Source of the DNA: Terribacillus sp. FSL K6-0262
Lineage (GTDB): Bacteria > Bacillota > Bacilli > Bacillales > Amphibacillaceae
Length of the DNA stretch: 64,000 nucleotides
Assembly: GCF_037977385.1 (NCBI RefSeq)
Contig: NZ_CP150277.1
Coordinates: forward strand, 186,001 to 250,000
Direction of reading: 5' to 3'
Below are positions 57,014 through 64,000 of this stretch, piece by piece. The notes beneath the pieces are model-generated. The model searched no databases, was not told the origin of the DNA, and saw nothing but the letters and a program-made list of their open reading frames with translations. Position numbers and translations under genes: made by a program. Numbering within the stretch: the first letter of the stretch is position 1; each line of letters begins with the position of its first letter.

Positions 57014-57769
57014 CTAAGCACCCTCCCGGACAGGTGTATCAGCCAAATCGGCTATGATCAATGAAATATTATCTTCCCCGCCTCGCTCGTTGGCAATCGT
57101 CACGAGCCGCGAAGCAATATTTTCGATCTCTTCCCCGGATGTGAGATATTGCAGAAGCTCCTGCTTATCCAGTTTATTTGATAGTCCATCCGAGCATAAC
57201 AGCAGGCGGTCGCCAGCTTCCCAGGTGATGGACACCAGATCCATCTCCACTTCCTGATCGGTTCCCAGCGCGCGCAGCAGAACATTCTTGCGTGGATGGT
57301 GCTCGGCATCCTGTTCCGTGATCTGGCCTGATCGTACCAATTCATTTACAAGGGAATGGTCTTCCGTCACTTGCTTGAAGCCCTCTTCATTCAGCAGATA
57401 GCAGCGGCTGTCCCCGATATGGGCAATCGTCACAAAATCATCCGTACAAACGGCTGCAACAATCGTCGTTCCCATCCCCGACAATTCCTCGCTCTGACGC
57501 GACTCTTCATAAACACGAAGATTGACATCCTTGATTGCCTGCTTGATTGCCTCTTCGGCCTGCTTAGGGGAATCGAAGCTCTCTGCTGATTCCCACCAGC
57601 TGCGCAAATTGGAAATCGCCAGCTGACTGGCGACATCACCTGCTTTATGTCCGCCCATTCCATCGGCAATCACAGCTAGATGCTGTTTATGGGAATTAGA
57701 GAACACTCCGCCTGCATCCTCATTATGACTTCTGATCTGGCCACGGTCGGTAATGAAAAAACCTCTCAC
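57014..57769 (-). CDS. prpC: Serine/threonine phosphatase PrpC (Stp-type PP2C)
   Basis: Mn-dependent PP2C phosphatase opposing PrkC. The 251 residues have the metal motifs RSHNEDAGG, VIADGMGGHKAGDVAS, HIGDSRCYLL, LLCSDGLSNKL and GGEDNISLI. The start is GTG at 57769, which follows a GAGGTG site and gives the family-like RGFFITDRGQIRSHNED; a GTG three codons earlier is too close to that site. It overlaps or abuts prkC. Confidence 0.94.
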   Translation of the reverse strand: MRGFFITDRGQIRSHNEDAGGVFSNSHKQHLAVIADGMGGHKAGDVASQLAISNLRSWWESAESFDSPKQAEEAIKQAIKDVNLRVYEESRQSEELSGMGTTIVAAVCTDDFVTIAHIGDSRCYLLNEEGFKQVTEDHSLVNELVRSGQITEQDAEHHPRKNVLLRALGTDQEVEMDLVSITWEAGDRLLLCSDGLSNKLDKQELLQYLTSGEEIENIASRLVTIANERGGEDNISLIIADLADTPVREGA

Positions 57770-57829
57770 GCTTTTCACCTCATCTATATGCAGTCTGTTT
57801 GCTGCTCCAAGTTTATCCTACCACATTTC

Positions 57830-59173
57830 TTACCCTTTTCTAACAAGCCGGACAAGGAAAAAGCCATCCGTATTGAAATCCTGCGGGAAAATCTGCAAAC
57901 CCGCCTCTGTCAAACCTGGCGCACCCTGAATGGCCTGCGGCAAATCATCACGGAAATCCGGGTCGACTTCGAATTCGGGGTGCTCCATCAGGAAAGCGCG
58001 GACAACTTGTTCATTCTCTGCTTGATCTACAGTACAAGTACTGTAGACAAGCTTCCCGCCTATTTTCAAAAGCGGTGCTACCTCTTCCAGTAAGTCAGCC
58101 TGAATGGAAGTAAGCGACAATACGTCTTGTTCGGACTTGTGATACTTGATATCTGGTTTTCCCCTGAGCACACCCAGTCCGGAACACGGGGCATCAAGCA
58201 AAATGCGGTCGAAACTTTCTTGTTCATGTTTTTCCTGCAGGTTGCGGGCATCTGCCTGGTTGGCCTCGATGATCGTCAGCTTGAGCTTCTCTGCTTTCTG
58301 CTGGACCTGTTTCGCTTTCTTGGCATGCAGGTCATATGCAAAAAGCCTGCCTTGATCCTCCATCGTTTCCGCAATATGGGTCGTCTTGCCGCCTGGCGCA
58401 CTGCACGCATCCAGCACTGTCATACCGGCTGCCGCATCCACCATCCGACCGGCAAGCATACTCGTTTGATCCTGCACGGTAACTTGATTGGAGAGGAATA
58501 GGTCGCTTTTCAGGATATTGCCTTTCTCAATGATGATTCCTTGCGCATCGATGACAGAAGGACGGACAGTGAATCCTTGGGATTCCAGTTCCTCCATCGC
58601 CTCCTCACGCGAAGTAAGCAGCGGCTGCACCCGGACGCTTATCGGTTTCTCCACCTGATTCACAGCACACATCTCACGCGCTGTTTTCTCTCCGTATTGT
58701 GCGATCCAGCGCTCCACCAACCAGCGAGGATGACTCGTCTCCAATGAAATGCGCTCTGCCGGGTCCTTGATCTCATCCAGATCCGGAAAACCTTTTCGCT
58801 GCACATTGCGCAGTACAGCATTCACGAGTGATGCAATCCCTTTATGGCCCCGCTGTTTGGCGATTTCGACAGATTCATGGATGACTGCATGATCAGGTAC
58901 CCGATCGAGCGCGTACATCTGATAAAAAGCAGACAGCAGGAGCCATTTTGCCCATGTTTCCAATTTCTTTGACACAAACTGGCCAAGGAAATACTCCAAT
59001 GTCAATTTATAAGACAACGTTCCATAAACGATTTCGGTCAGCAGGGCCGCATCCCTGCTGTCAAAATCTTTGTTTCGAATCGCCTGGTCAAGGAGCAGAT
59101 GGCTGTAACCGCCTTGATCCCCGATCCTGGTCAGCAATGTGACAGCTGTGTCACGCAGTTCATACTTCTTCAT
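57830..59173 (-). CDS. rsmB: 16S rRNA (cytosine967-C5)-methyltransferase RsmB
   Basis: SAM-dependent methyltransferase acting on the 16S rRNA. The 447 residues have an N-terminal NusB-like domain (about 1-140) and a C-terminal RsmB/Fmu domain with [14 protein letters not shown] (SAM), [18 protein letters not shown] and the catalytic Cys in [15 protein letters not shown] at 59173 overlaps the fmt 3' end by 14 bp. rlmN, which follows in B. subtilis, is absent. Confidence 0.96.
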   Translation of the reverse strand: MKKYELRDTAVTLLTRIGDQGGYSHLLLDQAIRNKDFDSRDAALLTEIVYGTLSYKLTLEYFLGQFVSKKLETWAKWLLLSAFYQMYALDRVPDHAVIHESVEIAKQRGHKGIASLVNAVLRNVQRKGFPDLDEIKDPAERISLETSHPRWLVERWIAQYGEKTAREMCAVNQVEKPISVRVQPLLTSREEAMEELESQGFTVRPSVIDAQGIIIEKGNILKSDLFLSNQVTVQDQTSMLAGRMVDAAAGMTVLDACSAPGGKTTHIAETMEDQGRLFAYDLHAKKAKQVQQKAEKLKLTIIEANQADARNLQEKHEQESFDRILLDAPCSGLGVLRGKPDIKYHKSEQDVLSLTSIQADLLEEVAPLLKIGGKLVYSTCTVDQAENEQVVRAFLMEHPEFEVDPDFRDDLPQAIQGAPGLTEAGLQIFPQDFNTDGFFLVRLVRKG

Positions 59174-60110
59174 GCTCGCCCAGCCTTTCCCCGACTTGCA
59201 TATCCTTGCCGACACCCCGCAAATAATCACCTGCAGTCATTTGTTTCTTGCCTGCCGGCTGCACCTGGGTCAATTTTACAGCTGTATTGTCCCCGCAAAT
59301 AACGACGATGCCATCTGACCCGATTGCAGCGATTTGCCCTGGTTCCCCGTCGTACTTCCGTTCCAGAAGCTCGCTCCACCATACTTTGAAGGGCTTCCCT
59401 TTATAAGTGGTGAAGGCGACCGGCCATGGATGCATGCCGCGGATATGGTTGAATACTTCCCAATTCGAACGGCTCCAATCAATCACTTCCTGCTCCCGTT
59501 TGATTGTCGGGGCAAAGGTCACCTTGTCCTCATCCTGCTTGATCGGGGTCACTTTTCGAGCAAAGATATCAGGAAGGATATCATGGACCATTTCCGCACC
59601 CAGGACCGCCAATTTATCATGCATCGTACCAACATGATCTTCCATTGTAATCGGGACGGAACGCTGCAGCAGCATATCGCCTGCATCCAGTTTTTCCACC
59701 ATGTACATGATGGTGACGCCTGTTTCCGCTTTCCCTTGCTGGATGGCGTAATGGATCGGCGCCCCTCCGCGGAGTTCCGGCAGCAAGGAGGCATGCACAT
59801 TGATACAGCCATACTCCGGAAAATCAAGCAGCTCCTTCGGCAATATCTGGCCGAACGCAGCCGTTACGATCAAGTCAGGCTCATAGGAAAAGATTTCTTC
59901 ATAACTTTCCTTGATTTTTTCCGGCTGATAAACCGGGATCCCGTGTTTCAGAGCTTCCTCCTTCACAGGTGAGCTGGTGAGGATGCGTTTGCGTCCTTTC
60001 GGGCGATCAGGCTGGGTGACGACGAGCACCACCTCGCAATCTTCCTCTGTCAGCTGTTTCAGTACGGGCACCGCAAAGTCCGGTGTACCCATGAATACGA
60101 TTCGTTTCAT
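59160..60110 (-). CDS. fmt: Methionyl-tRNA formyltransferase
   Basis: Formylates initiator Met-tRNA. The 316 residues have the formyltransferase domain ([36 protein letters not shown] with catalytic Asn/His) and a C-terminal tRNA-binding domain. It follows priA by 17 bp with no def gene between them. Confidence 0.97.
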   Translation of the reverse strand: MKRIVFMGTPDFAVPVLKQLTEEDCEVVLVVTQPDRPKGRKRILTSSPVKEEALKHGIPVYQPEKIKESYEEIFSYEPDLIVTAAFGQILPKELLDFPEYGCINVHASLLPELRGGAPIHYAIQQGKAETGVTIMYMVEKLDAGDMLLQRSVPITMEDHVGTMHDKLAVLGAEMVHDILPDIFARKVTPIKQDEDKVTFAPTIKREQEVIDWSRSNWEVFNHIRGMHPWPVAFTTYKGKPFKVWWSELLERKYDGEPGQIAAIGSDGIVVICGDNTAVKLTQVQPAGKKQMTAGDYLRGVGKDMQVGERLGEHEEV

Positions 60111-60127
60111 TCTAATAAGCTCCTTTC

Positions 60128-62530
60128 CTACATGAGCGAATACGGCTGTAAATCAACATGTATTTGCAAATCTTCTTTTTTCCGTGCGTCTTCGTAGTGA
60201 TGGAGGATCCTCCTGATCACATCCCGAAGGTTCGGTTCGTTTTTGTATTTTACCATGCACTGGAAGCGATATCTATCCTTGATCCGCGCCAGCGGCGATG
60301 GAGTCGGCCCGAGTATCCGGACTTGGTCGGACAGATGCTTCCGCAGCAGCTGGACGATCGTCTGTGTCGTCTGCATCGCCTTCACTTGGTTCTGGTGGCT
60401 GATGGTCATCAGGGCCAGATAATAGTAAGGGGGATATTGGAAGGTCCGCCGTGTTTGCATTTCCGTTTGGAAAAACGGGCGGTAATCGCCTGCTGCAGCT
60501 AATTCGACACTATAATGTTCCGGAGAATAAGTCTGGATGATGACTTCACCGGGCAAACTATGCCGTCCTGCCCTCCCGCTCACCTGTGTCAGCAGCTGGA
60601 ATGTCTTCTCCGCCGCCCGGAAGTCAGGCAGATGCAGCATCGAGTCCGCTGCCAGGACACCTACAAGGGTCACTTTTTCGAAATCCAGCCCCTTAGCGAT
60701 CATCTGGGTGCCGAGCAGAATATCAGCCTCGCCTCTGCCAAAGGCCCCAAGCAGTTTTTCATGTGCACCTTTTCTTCTTGTCGTATCGACATCCATCCGA
60801 ATGACACGTGCTTCCGGGAGCAGCTGCGTCAGCGCTTCTTCCACCTTTTGGGTACCCGTTCCGAAGTAGCGGATCGTATCACTCTCGCAAGCCGGACAAA
60901 TCGAAGGAATCGGCTCTTCATAGCCGCAATAATGACATTTTAGCTGTTCACTGCTCCGATGGTAAGTCAATGTGATATCACAGTGCGGGCACTCCACCGT
61001 ATGTCCGCAGTCGCGGCACATGACAAATGTGCTGTAGCCGCGGCGATTCAGGAACAGTACGGTTTGTTCCTTCCTGACGAGCCGCTCCTTCATCTGTTCC
61101 AGCAAATCCCGGGAAAAGATCGATCGGTTGCCTGCATGCAGTTCATCACGCATATCGATGATCTGATAATCCGGCATCGCCGCCTGGTTCACACGTTCCG
61201 GCAGCTCCAGCATATGGTAGACTCCTTTTTCAGCTCGGGCAAACGATTCCAGGGACGGAGTCGCACTGCCAAGAACAATGGGAGCATGATGATATTTCCC
61301 GCGAAAAACAGCAATGTCCCTGGCGTGGTATTTCGGATGATCTTCCTGCTTGTAGCTTGTTTCATGCTCTTCATCAATGATGATGATACCTACATTCTCG
61401 AAGGGAGCGAAGATGGCAGATCTTGCGCCTACAGCCACTTTCACCTGCTTGCGCTGAATTTTCCGCCACTCATCATATTTCTCACCAGCGGATAATGCAC
61501 TATGGAGAACGGCAACATCAGAACCGAATCTTCCTTTGAATCGATTCACTGTCTGGGGGGTAAGTGCAATTTCGGGAACGAGCACAATGGCTTCCTGACC
61601 TTTTTCCAGTACCTGCTGTATGGCCTGCAAATATACTTCCGTTTTCCCGCTCCCCGTCACGCCATGCAGCAGGAATACCTCATGTGATTCTGTCTGGATG
61701 CTTTCCAGGATCGGTTCGAGTGCTTTTGCCTGTGAATCGGAAAGCTGCAGCGGCTTTGTGCGTTCAATCTGCCTATCCTCGTATGGATCGCGGAGCACTT
61801 CCTTGTCATATGTCCGGAGCAAGCCCGCTTCCAGCAATGGCTTGAGGGTAGAAGCTGTCGTCTCATACATGTCGAGCAATTGCTTCTGCGCGATCGGTGC
61901 TGGCTCTTCGATGAAATGCTCAAGCAGCGCTCTTTGTTTCATGGCACGGGCATTCACGGACTCCAATGCCTCCTGAAGTTCTTCTGCACTCTTCTTGGCA
62001 TCCACCATCCGGATTGTTTTCTTCGTTTCCTTGGAGTTGACTTGATAGTGCAGCTCGATCTGCCCGGCCTTGATTGCTTGCTGGAGCGTGGCCAAGGATA
62101 CGCCGCTATGCTCGAACTGTTCGAAATCAGCAGTGTCTCCCTCCAGGAACAGCGGCTGCAGTGGTTCTGGCACCTCCCCTGTCCGAATGAGCAGTTTCCG
62201 ATATTTCGCCTTCATTGCTTGGGGCAGCATCGCCTGGAGGGCAGTGATGTGGAAGCTCAAAGTCTGCTCTCCCATCCATACTCCCAAATCGAGCAATTCA
62301 GGTGTCAGTGCCGGAAGCAAATCCATCATTTCCTGTATTTCCTTGAGCCTGTCCACTTCGGCAGAACTGCCGATCTCCAGGACAAAACCCATGATGCGGC
62401 GATTTCCGAAAGGTACGACGACACGCATGCCCGGCTGCAGGACGCCGATCATATTCTCGGGAATCAGATAATCATACACGCGGTCGGTCTGACTGGCCGG
62501 GACGTCGACAACAACCTTCGCGATGTTCAT
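60128..62530 (-). CDS. priA: Primosomal protein N' (replication restart helicase PriA)
   Basis: Helicase that restarts stalled replication forks. The 800 residues have an N-terminal 3'-DNA-binding domain, a winged-helix segment, motif I ([20 protein letters not shown]), DEEH box ([13 protein letters not shown]), a zinc-binding region with eight Cys ([15 protein letters not shown] ... CHYCG ... CPACES), and C-terminal helicase motifs ([28 protein letters not shown]). It overlaps coaBC by 4 bp (ATGA). Confidence 0.97.
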   Translation of the reverse strand: MNIAKVVVDVPASQTDRVYDYLIPENMIGVLQPGMRVVVPFGNRRIMGFVLEIGSSAEVDRLKEIQEMMDLLPALTPELLDLGVWMGEQTLSFHITALQAMLPQAMKAKYRKLLIRTGEVPEPLQPLFLEGDTADFEQFEHSGVSLATLQQAIKAGQIELHYQVNSKETKKTIRMVDAKKSAEELQEALESVNARAMKQRALLEHFIEEPAPIAQKQLLDMYETTASTLKPLLEAGLLRTYDKEVLRDPYEDRQIERTKPLQLSDSQAKALEPILESIQTESHEVFLLHGVTGSGKTEVYLQAIQQVLEKGQEAIVLVPEIALTPQTVNRFKGRFGSDVAVLHSALSAGEKYDEWRKIQRKQVKVAVGARSAIFAPFENVGIIIIDEEHETSYKQEDHPKYHARDIAVFRGKYHHAPIVLGSATPSLESFARAEKGVYHMLELPERVNQAAMPDYQIIDMRDELHAGNRSIFSRDLLEQMKERLVRKEQTVLFLNRRGYSTFVMCRDCGHTVECPHCDITLTYHRSSEQLKCHYCGYEEPIPSICPACESDTIRYFGTGTQKVEEALTQLLPEARVIRMDVDTTRRKGAHEKLLGAFGRGEADILLGTQMIAKGLDFEKVTLVGVLAADSMLHLPDFRAAEKTFQLLTQVSGRAGRHSLPGEVIIQTYSPEHYSVELAAAGDYRPFFQTEMQTRRTFQYPPYYYLALMTISHQNQVKAMQTTQTIVQLLRKHLSDQVRILGPTPSPLARIKDRYRFQCMVKYKNEPNLRDVIRRILHHYEDARKKEDLQIHVDLQPYSLM

Positions 62531-63735
62531 TTTCTGTCAGCCTCCATATCTTCCAGGATTTCATCCAAAATCCGGTGAGCGATCTGTTTCTTCGTTTCAG
62601 AAGGGAGATGCTTTTCCTTGCCTACTTTATTCAAGTAAATCACTTCATTGGTGTCGGACTGGAAACCGCTGTCCGCTTTCCCGACTGTATTAACGCAAAT
62701 GGCATCCAGCCGCTTGCGCTCTAGCTTGCCTTTGCCGTATGCCACGGCGTTATCTGTCTCTGCCGCAAAGCCGACAAGGAATTGATGCTGCTTCCGCTGT
62801 CCAAGCGTTTGAAGGATATCGGTCGTTCGTTCCATTTCAATGGACAAATTGCCATCCTTTTTCTTCATTTTGGAATCAAATGTCCGCGCCGGCCGGTAAT
62901 CGGCGACTGCGGCAGCTTTAATGACAATGTCCTGCTCTTCATAAACTGCCAGCACTTGCTCGAGCATCTCCTGGGCGCTCGTGATATCCAGCCGCTTGAC
63001 TCCCTGCGGTGCAGCCAGCTGGGTCGGTCCGCTCACAAGGGTGACGTCTGCCCCGCGCTTTGCGCAAGCTTCGGCAAGGGCATAGCCCATTTTGCCCGAG
63101 GAATGATTCGTAAAGAAACGAACCGGATCGACCGATTCCTGCGTCGGCCCGGCAGTGATCAACACGCGTTTACCTTCCAAATCACGTTTGGACTCCGTTT
63201 GTTCTTCAAGGATCCGGATAATGGACTCCGGCTCCTCCAATCTGCCTTTGCCGACATAGCCGCATGCCAGATAACCTGCTTCCGGTTCGATGAAGCGATA
63301 GCCCCAATCATCCAGCTGCTGCACATTACGGATTACGGCAGGATGCGCGTACATATGGACATTCATGGCAGGCGCTATATAGACAGGGGCCTCGGTCGCA
63401 AGCAATGTCGTCGTCAGCATATCATCCGCGATACCATTGGCAAGCTTCCCGATCAGGTTGGCTGTTGCCGGAGCCAATAGGAATATATCTGCCTTATCAG
63501 CCAAATCGATATGGGCGATTTTTTCCGGATGCTTTTCATCAAAAGTATCCATATATACCGGGTTACGGGATAAGGCTTGGAACGTAAGCGGCGTTACGAA
63601 TTCGGCGGCATGCTTTGTCATGATGACATGCACATCCGCTCCCTTTTGCGTCAGTTTGCTAGTCAGTGCACAGGCCTTATATGCAGCGATCCCTCCGGAC
63701 ACACCCAGACAAATCGTTTTTCCTGCTAAATTCAT
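62527..63735 (-). CDS. coaBC: Phosphopantothenoylcysteine decarboxylase / phosphopantothenate-cysteine ligase CoaBC
   Basis: Bifunctional coenzyme A biosynthesis enzyme. The 402 residues have an N-terminal FMN-binding CoaC domain (GKTICLGVSGGIAAYKACAL, active-site PAMNVHMYAHPAV, the Cys in YLACGYVGKGRL) and a C-terminal CoaB domain (VLITAGPTQESVDPVRFFTN, NHSSGKMGYALAEA). ATG at 63735 has AAGGGGG upstream; the longer frame to 63792 overlaps a hairpin and is rejected. Confidence 0.96.
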   Translation of the reverse strand: MNLAGKTICLGVSGGIAAYKACALTSKLTQKGADVHVIMTKHAAEFVTPLTFQALSRNPVYMDTFDEKHPEKIAHIDLADKADIFLLAPATANLIGKLANGIADDMLTTTLLATEAPVYIAPAMNVHMYAHPAVIRNVQQLDDWGYRFIEPEAGYLACGYVGKGRLEEPESIIRILEEQTESKRDLEGKRVLITAGPTQESVDPVRFFTNHSSGKMGYALAEACAKRGADVTLVSGPTQLAAPQGVKRLDITSAQEMLEQVLAVYEEQDIVIKAAAVADYRPARTFDSKMKKKDGNLSIEMERTTDILQTLGQRKQHQFLVGFAAETDNAVAYGKGKLERKRLDAICVNTVGKADSGFQSDTNEVIYLNKVGKEKHLPSETKKQIAHRILDEILEDMEADRK

Positions 63736-63761
63736 TTCGCTTCCCCCTTCTGATGGACAAT

Positions 63762-63800
63762 AAGAAAGAAACCCCCGCTTGGTGTTCACCATCGCGAGGG
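63762..63800 (-). terminator. Terminator-like hairpin between rpoZ and coaBC
   Basis: Minus strand CCCTCGC-GA-TGGTG-AA-CACCA-A-GCGGGGG, with one mismatch and a small bulge, followed by TTTCTTTCTTATT. It starts 35 nt past the rpoZ stop and ends 27 nt before the coaBC ATG. Likely a partial terminator within the operon. Confidence 0.65.
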
Positions 63801-63834
63801 CATCTCAATCGGATGCACCTGGCATCCTCACCGT

Positions 63835-64000
63835 TTATTCTTCTGTATATTCCAATTGGTCAGCTTGAATTTCTTCCAGGGCAATACCAACATATTTATG
63901 CGATTTCGGGTTTGCAATCTTCGTTGTTTTCGTCTCCTGCAGCTGACGTGCACGCTGCGATGACAAAGTAACCAAAGTGTATTTAGAATTGATTTTTTCC
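63835..64000 (-). CDS. rpoZ: DNA-directed RNA polymerase omega subunit (5' end beyond window)
   Basis: The last 54 codons plus stop of RpoZ. The visible part starts KINSKYTLVTLSSQRARQLQ and ends HKYVGIALEEIQADQLEYTE before the stop, matching the omega family (SKYTLVT...RAR; HKYVG.ALEEI). About 10-15 N-terminal residues lie outside the window. coaBC follows, as in B. subtilis. Confidence 0.93.
   Translation of the reverse strand, partial: EKINSKYTLVTLSSQRARQLQETKTTKIANPKSHKYVGIALEEIQADQLEYTEE

Noticed and set aside
1..64000. tRNA, rRNA, CRISPR array, IS element or prophage
   Set aside because: No direct-repeat arrays, transposase, integrase other than XerC, or tRNA-like cloverleaf were noticed; gene order is core throughout.

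Overview
This 64 kb window is a chromosomal core segment of an endospore-forming, motile member of the Bacillaceae (Firmicutes). The evidence is an almost unbroken gene order like that of the Bacillus subtilis ylo/ylq-cod-fla/che region, a SpoVM sporulation peptide, a PrkC/PrpC pair, CodY, FapR with its operator, and SwrD. The genus cannot be fixed from the sequence alone. Nearly every gene lies on the minus strand, so transcription runs from high to low coordinates. The exceptions are rpmB and a small UPF0435 gene. No rRNA, tRNA, CRISPR array, insertion sequence or prophage was seen.

Region A (1-18194) is the fla/che operon. It starts at a good SigA-type promoter (18166-18194) and runs flgB-flgC-fliE-fliF-fliG-fliH-fliI-fliJ-motE(ylxF)-fliK-flgD-flgE-swrD-fliL-fliM-fliY-cheY-fliO-fliP-fliQ-fliR-flhB-flhA, with flhA cut by the window edge. 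It encodes the rod, hook, MS ring, C ring/switch and the type III export gate. Genes are tightly packed with many short overlaps.

Region B (18483-30990) holds codY, hslU, hslV and xerC, which appear to be one unit driven by a perfect-consensus promoter with a leader of about 310 nt. It also holds topA, dprA, sucD-sucC (with two candidate CcpA sites), the ylqH-ylqG pair (FlhB-C-like and FliK-like proteins outside the flagellar operon), and rnhB.

Region C (30953-41646) is translation and protein targeting: rbgA, lepB, rplS with its own promoter and leader, trmD, rimM, ylqD, khpA, rpsP, ffh, ylxM, ftsY and smc. Region D (41782-46457) has a lone forward UPF0435 gene that separates smc from rnc, then rnc with a long upstream hairpin, and the FapR-controlled lipid operon fapR-plsX-fabD-fabG-acpP.

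Region E (46466-64000) has recG, sdaAA-sdaAB, fakA (yloV), yloU, rpmB on the plus strand, spoVM, thiN, rpe, rsgA, prkC, prpC, rsmB, fmt, priA, coaBC and the 3' part of rpoZ. Compared with B. subtilis three genes are missing from their usual places: trmFO (between topA and xerC), rlmN (between prpC and rsmB) and def (between priA and fmt).

The most interesting leads are the structured leader upstream of xerC-hslVU-codY, the possible RNase III autoregulatory hairpin ahead of rnc, and the YlqG/YlqH pair that resembles a detached FliK/FlhB-C substrate-switch module.
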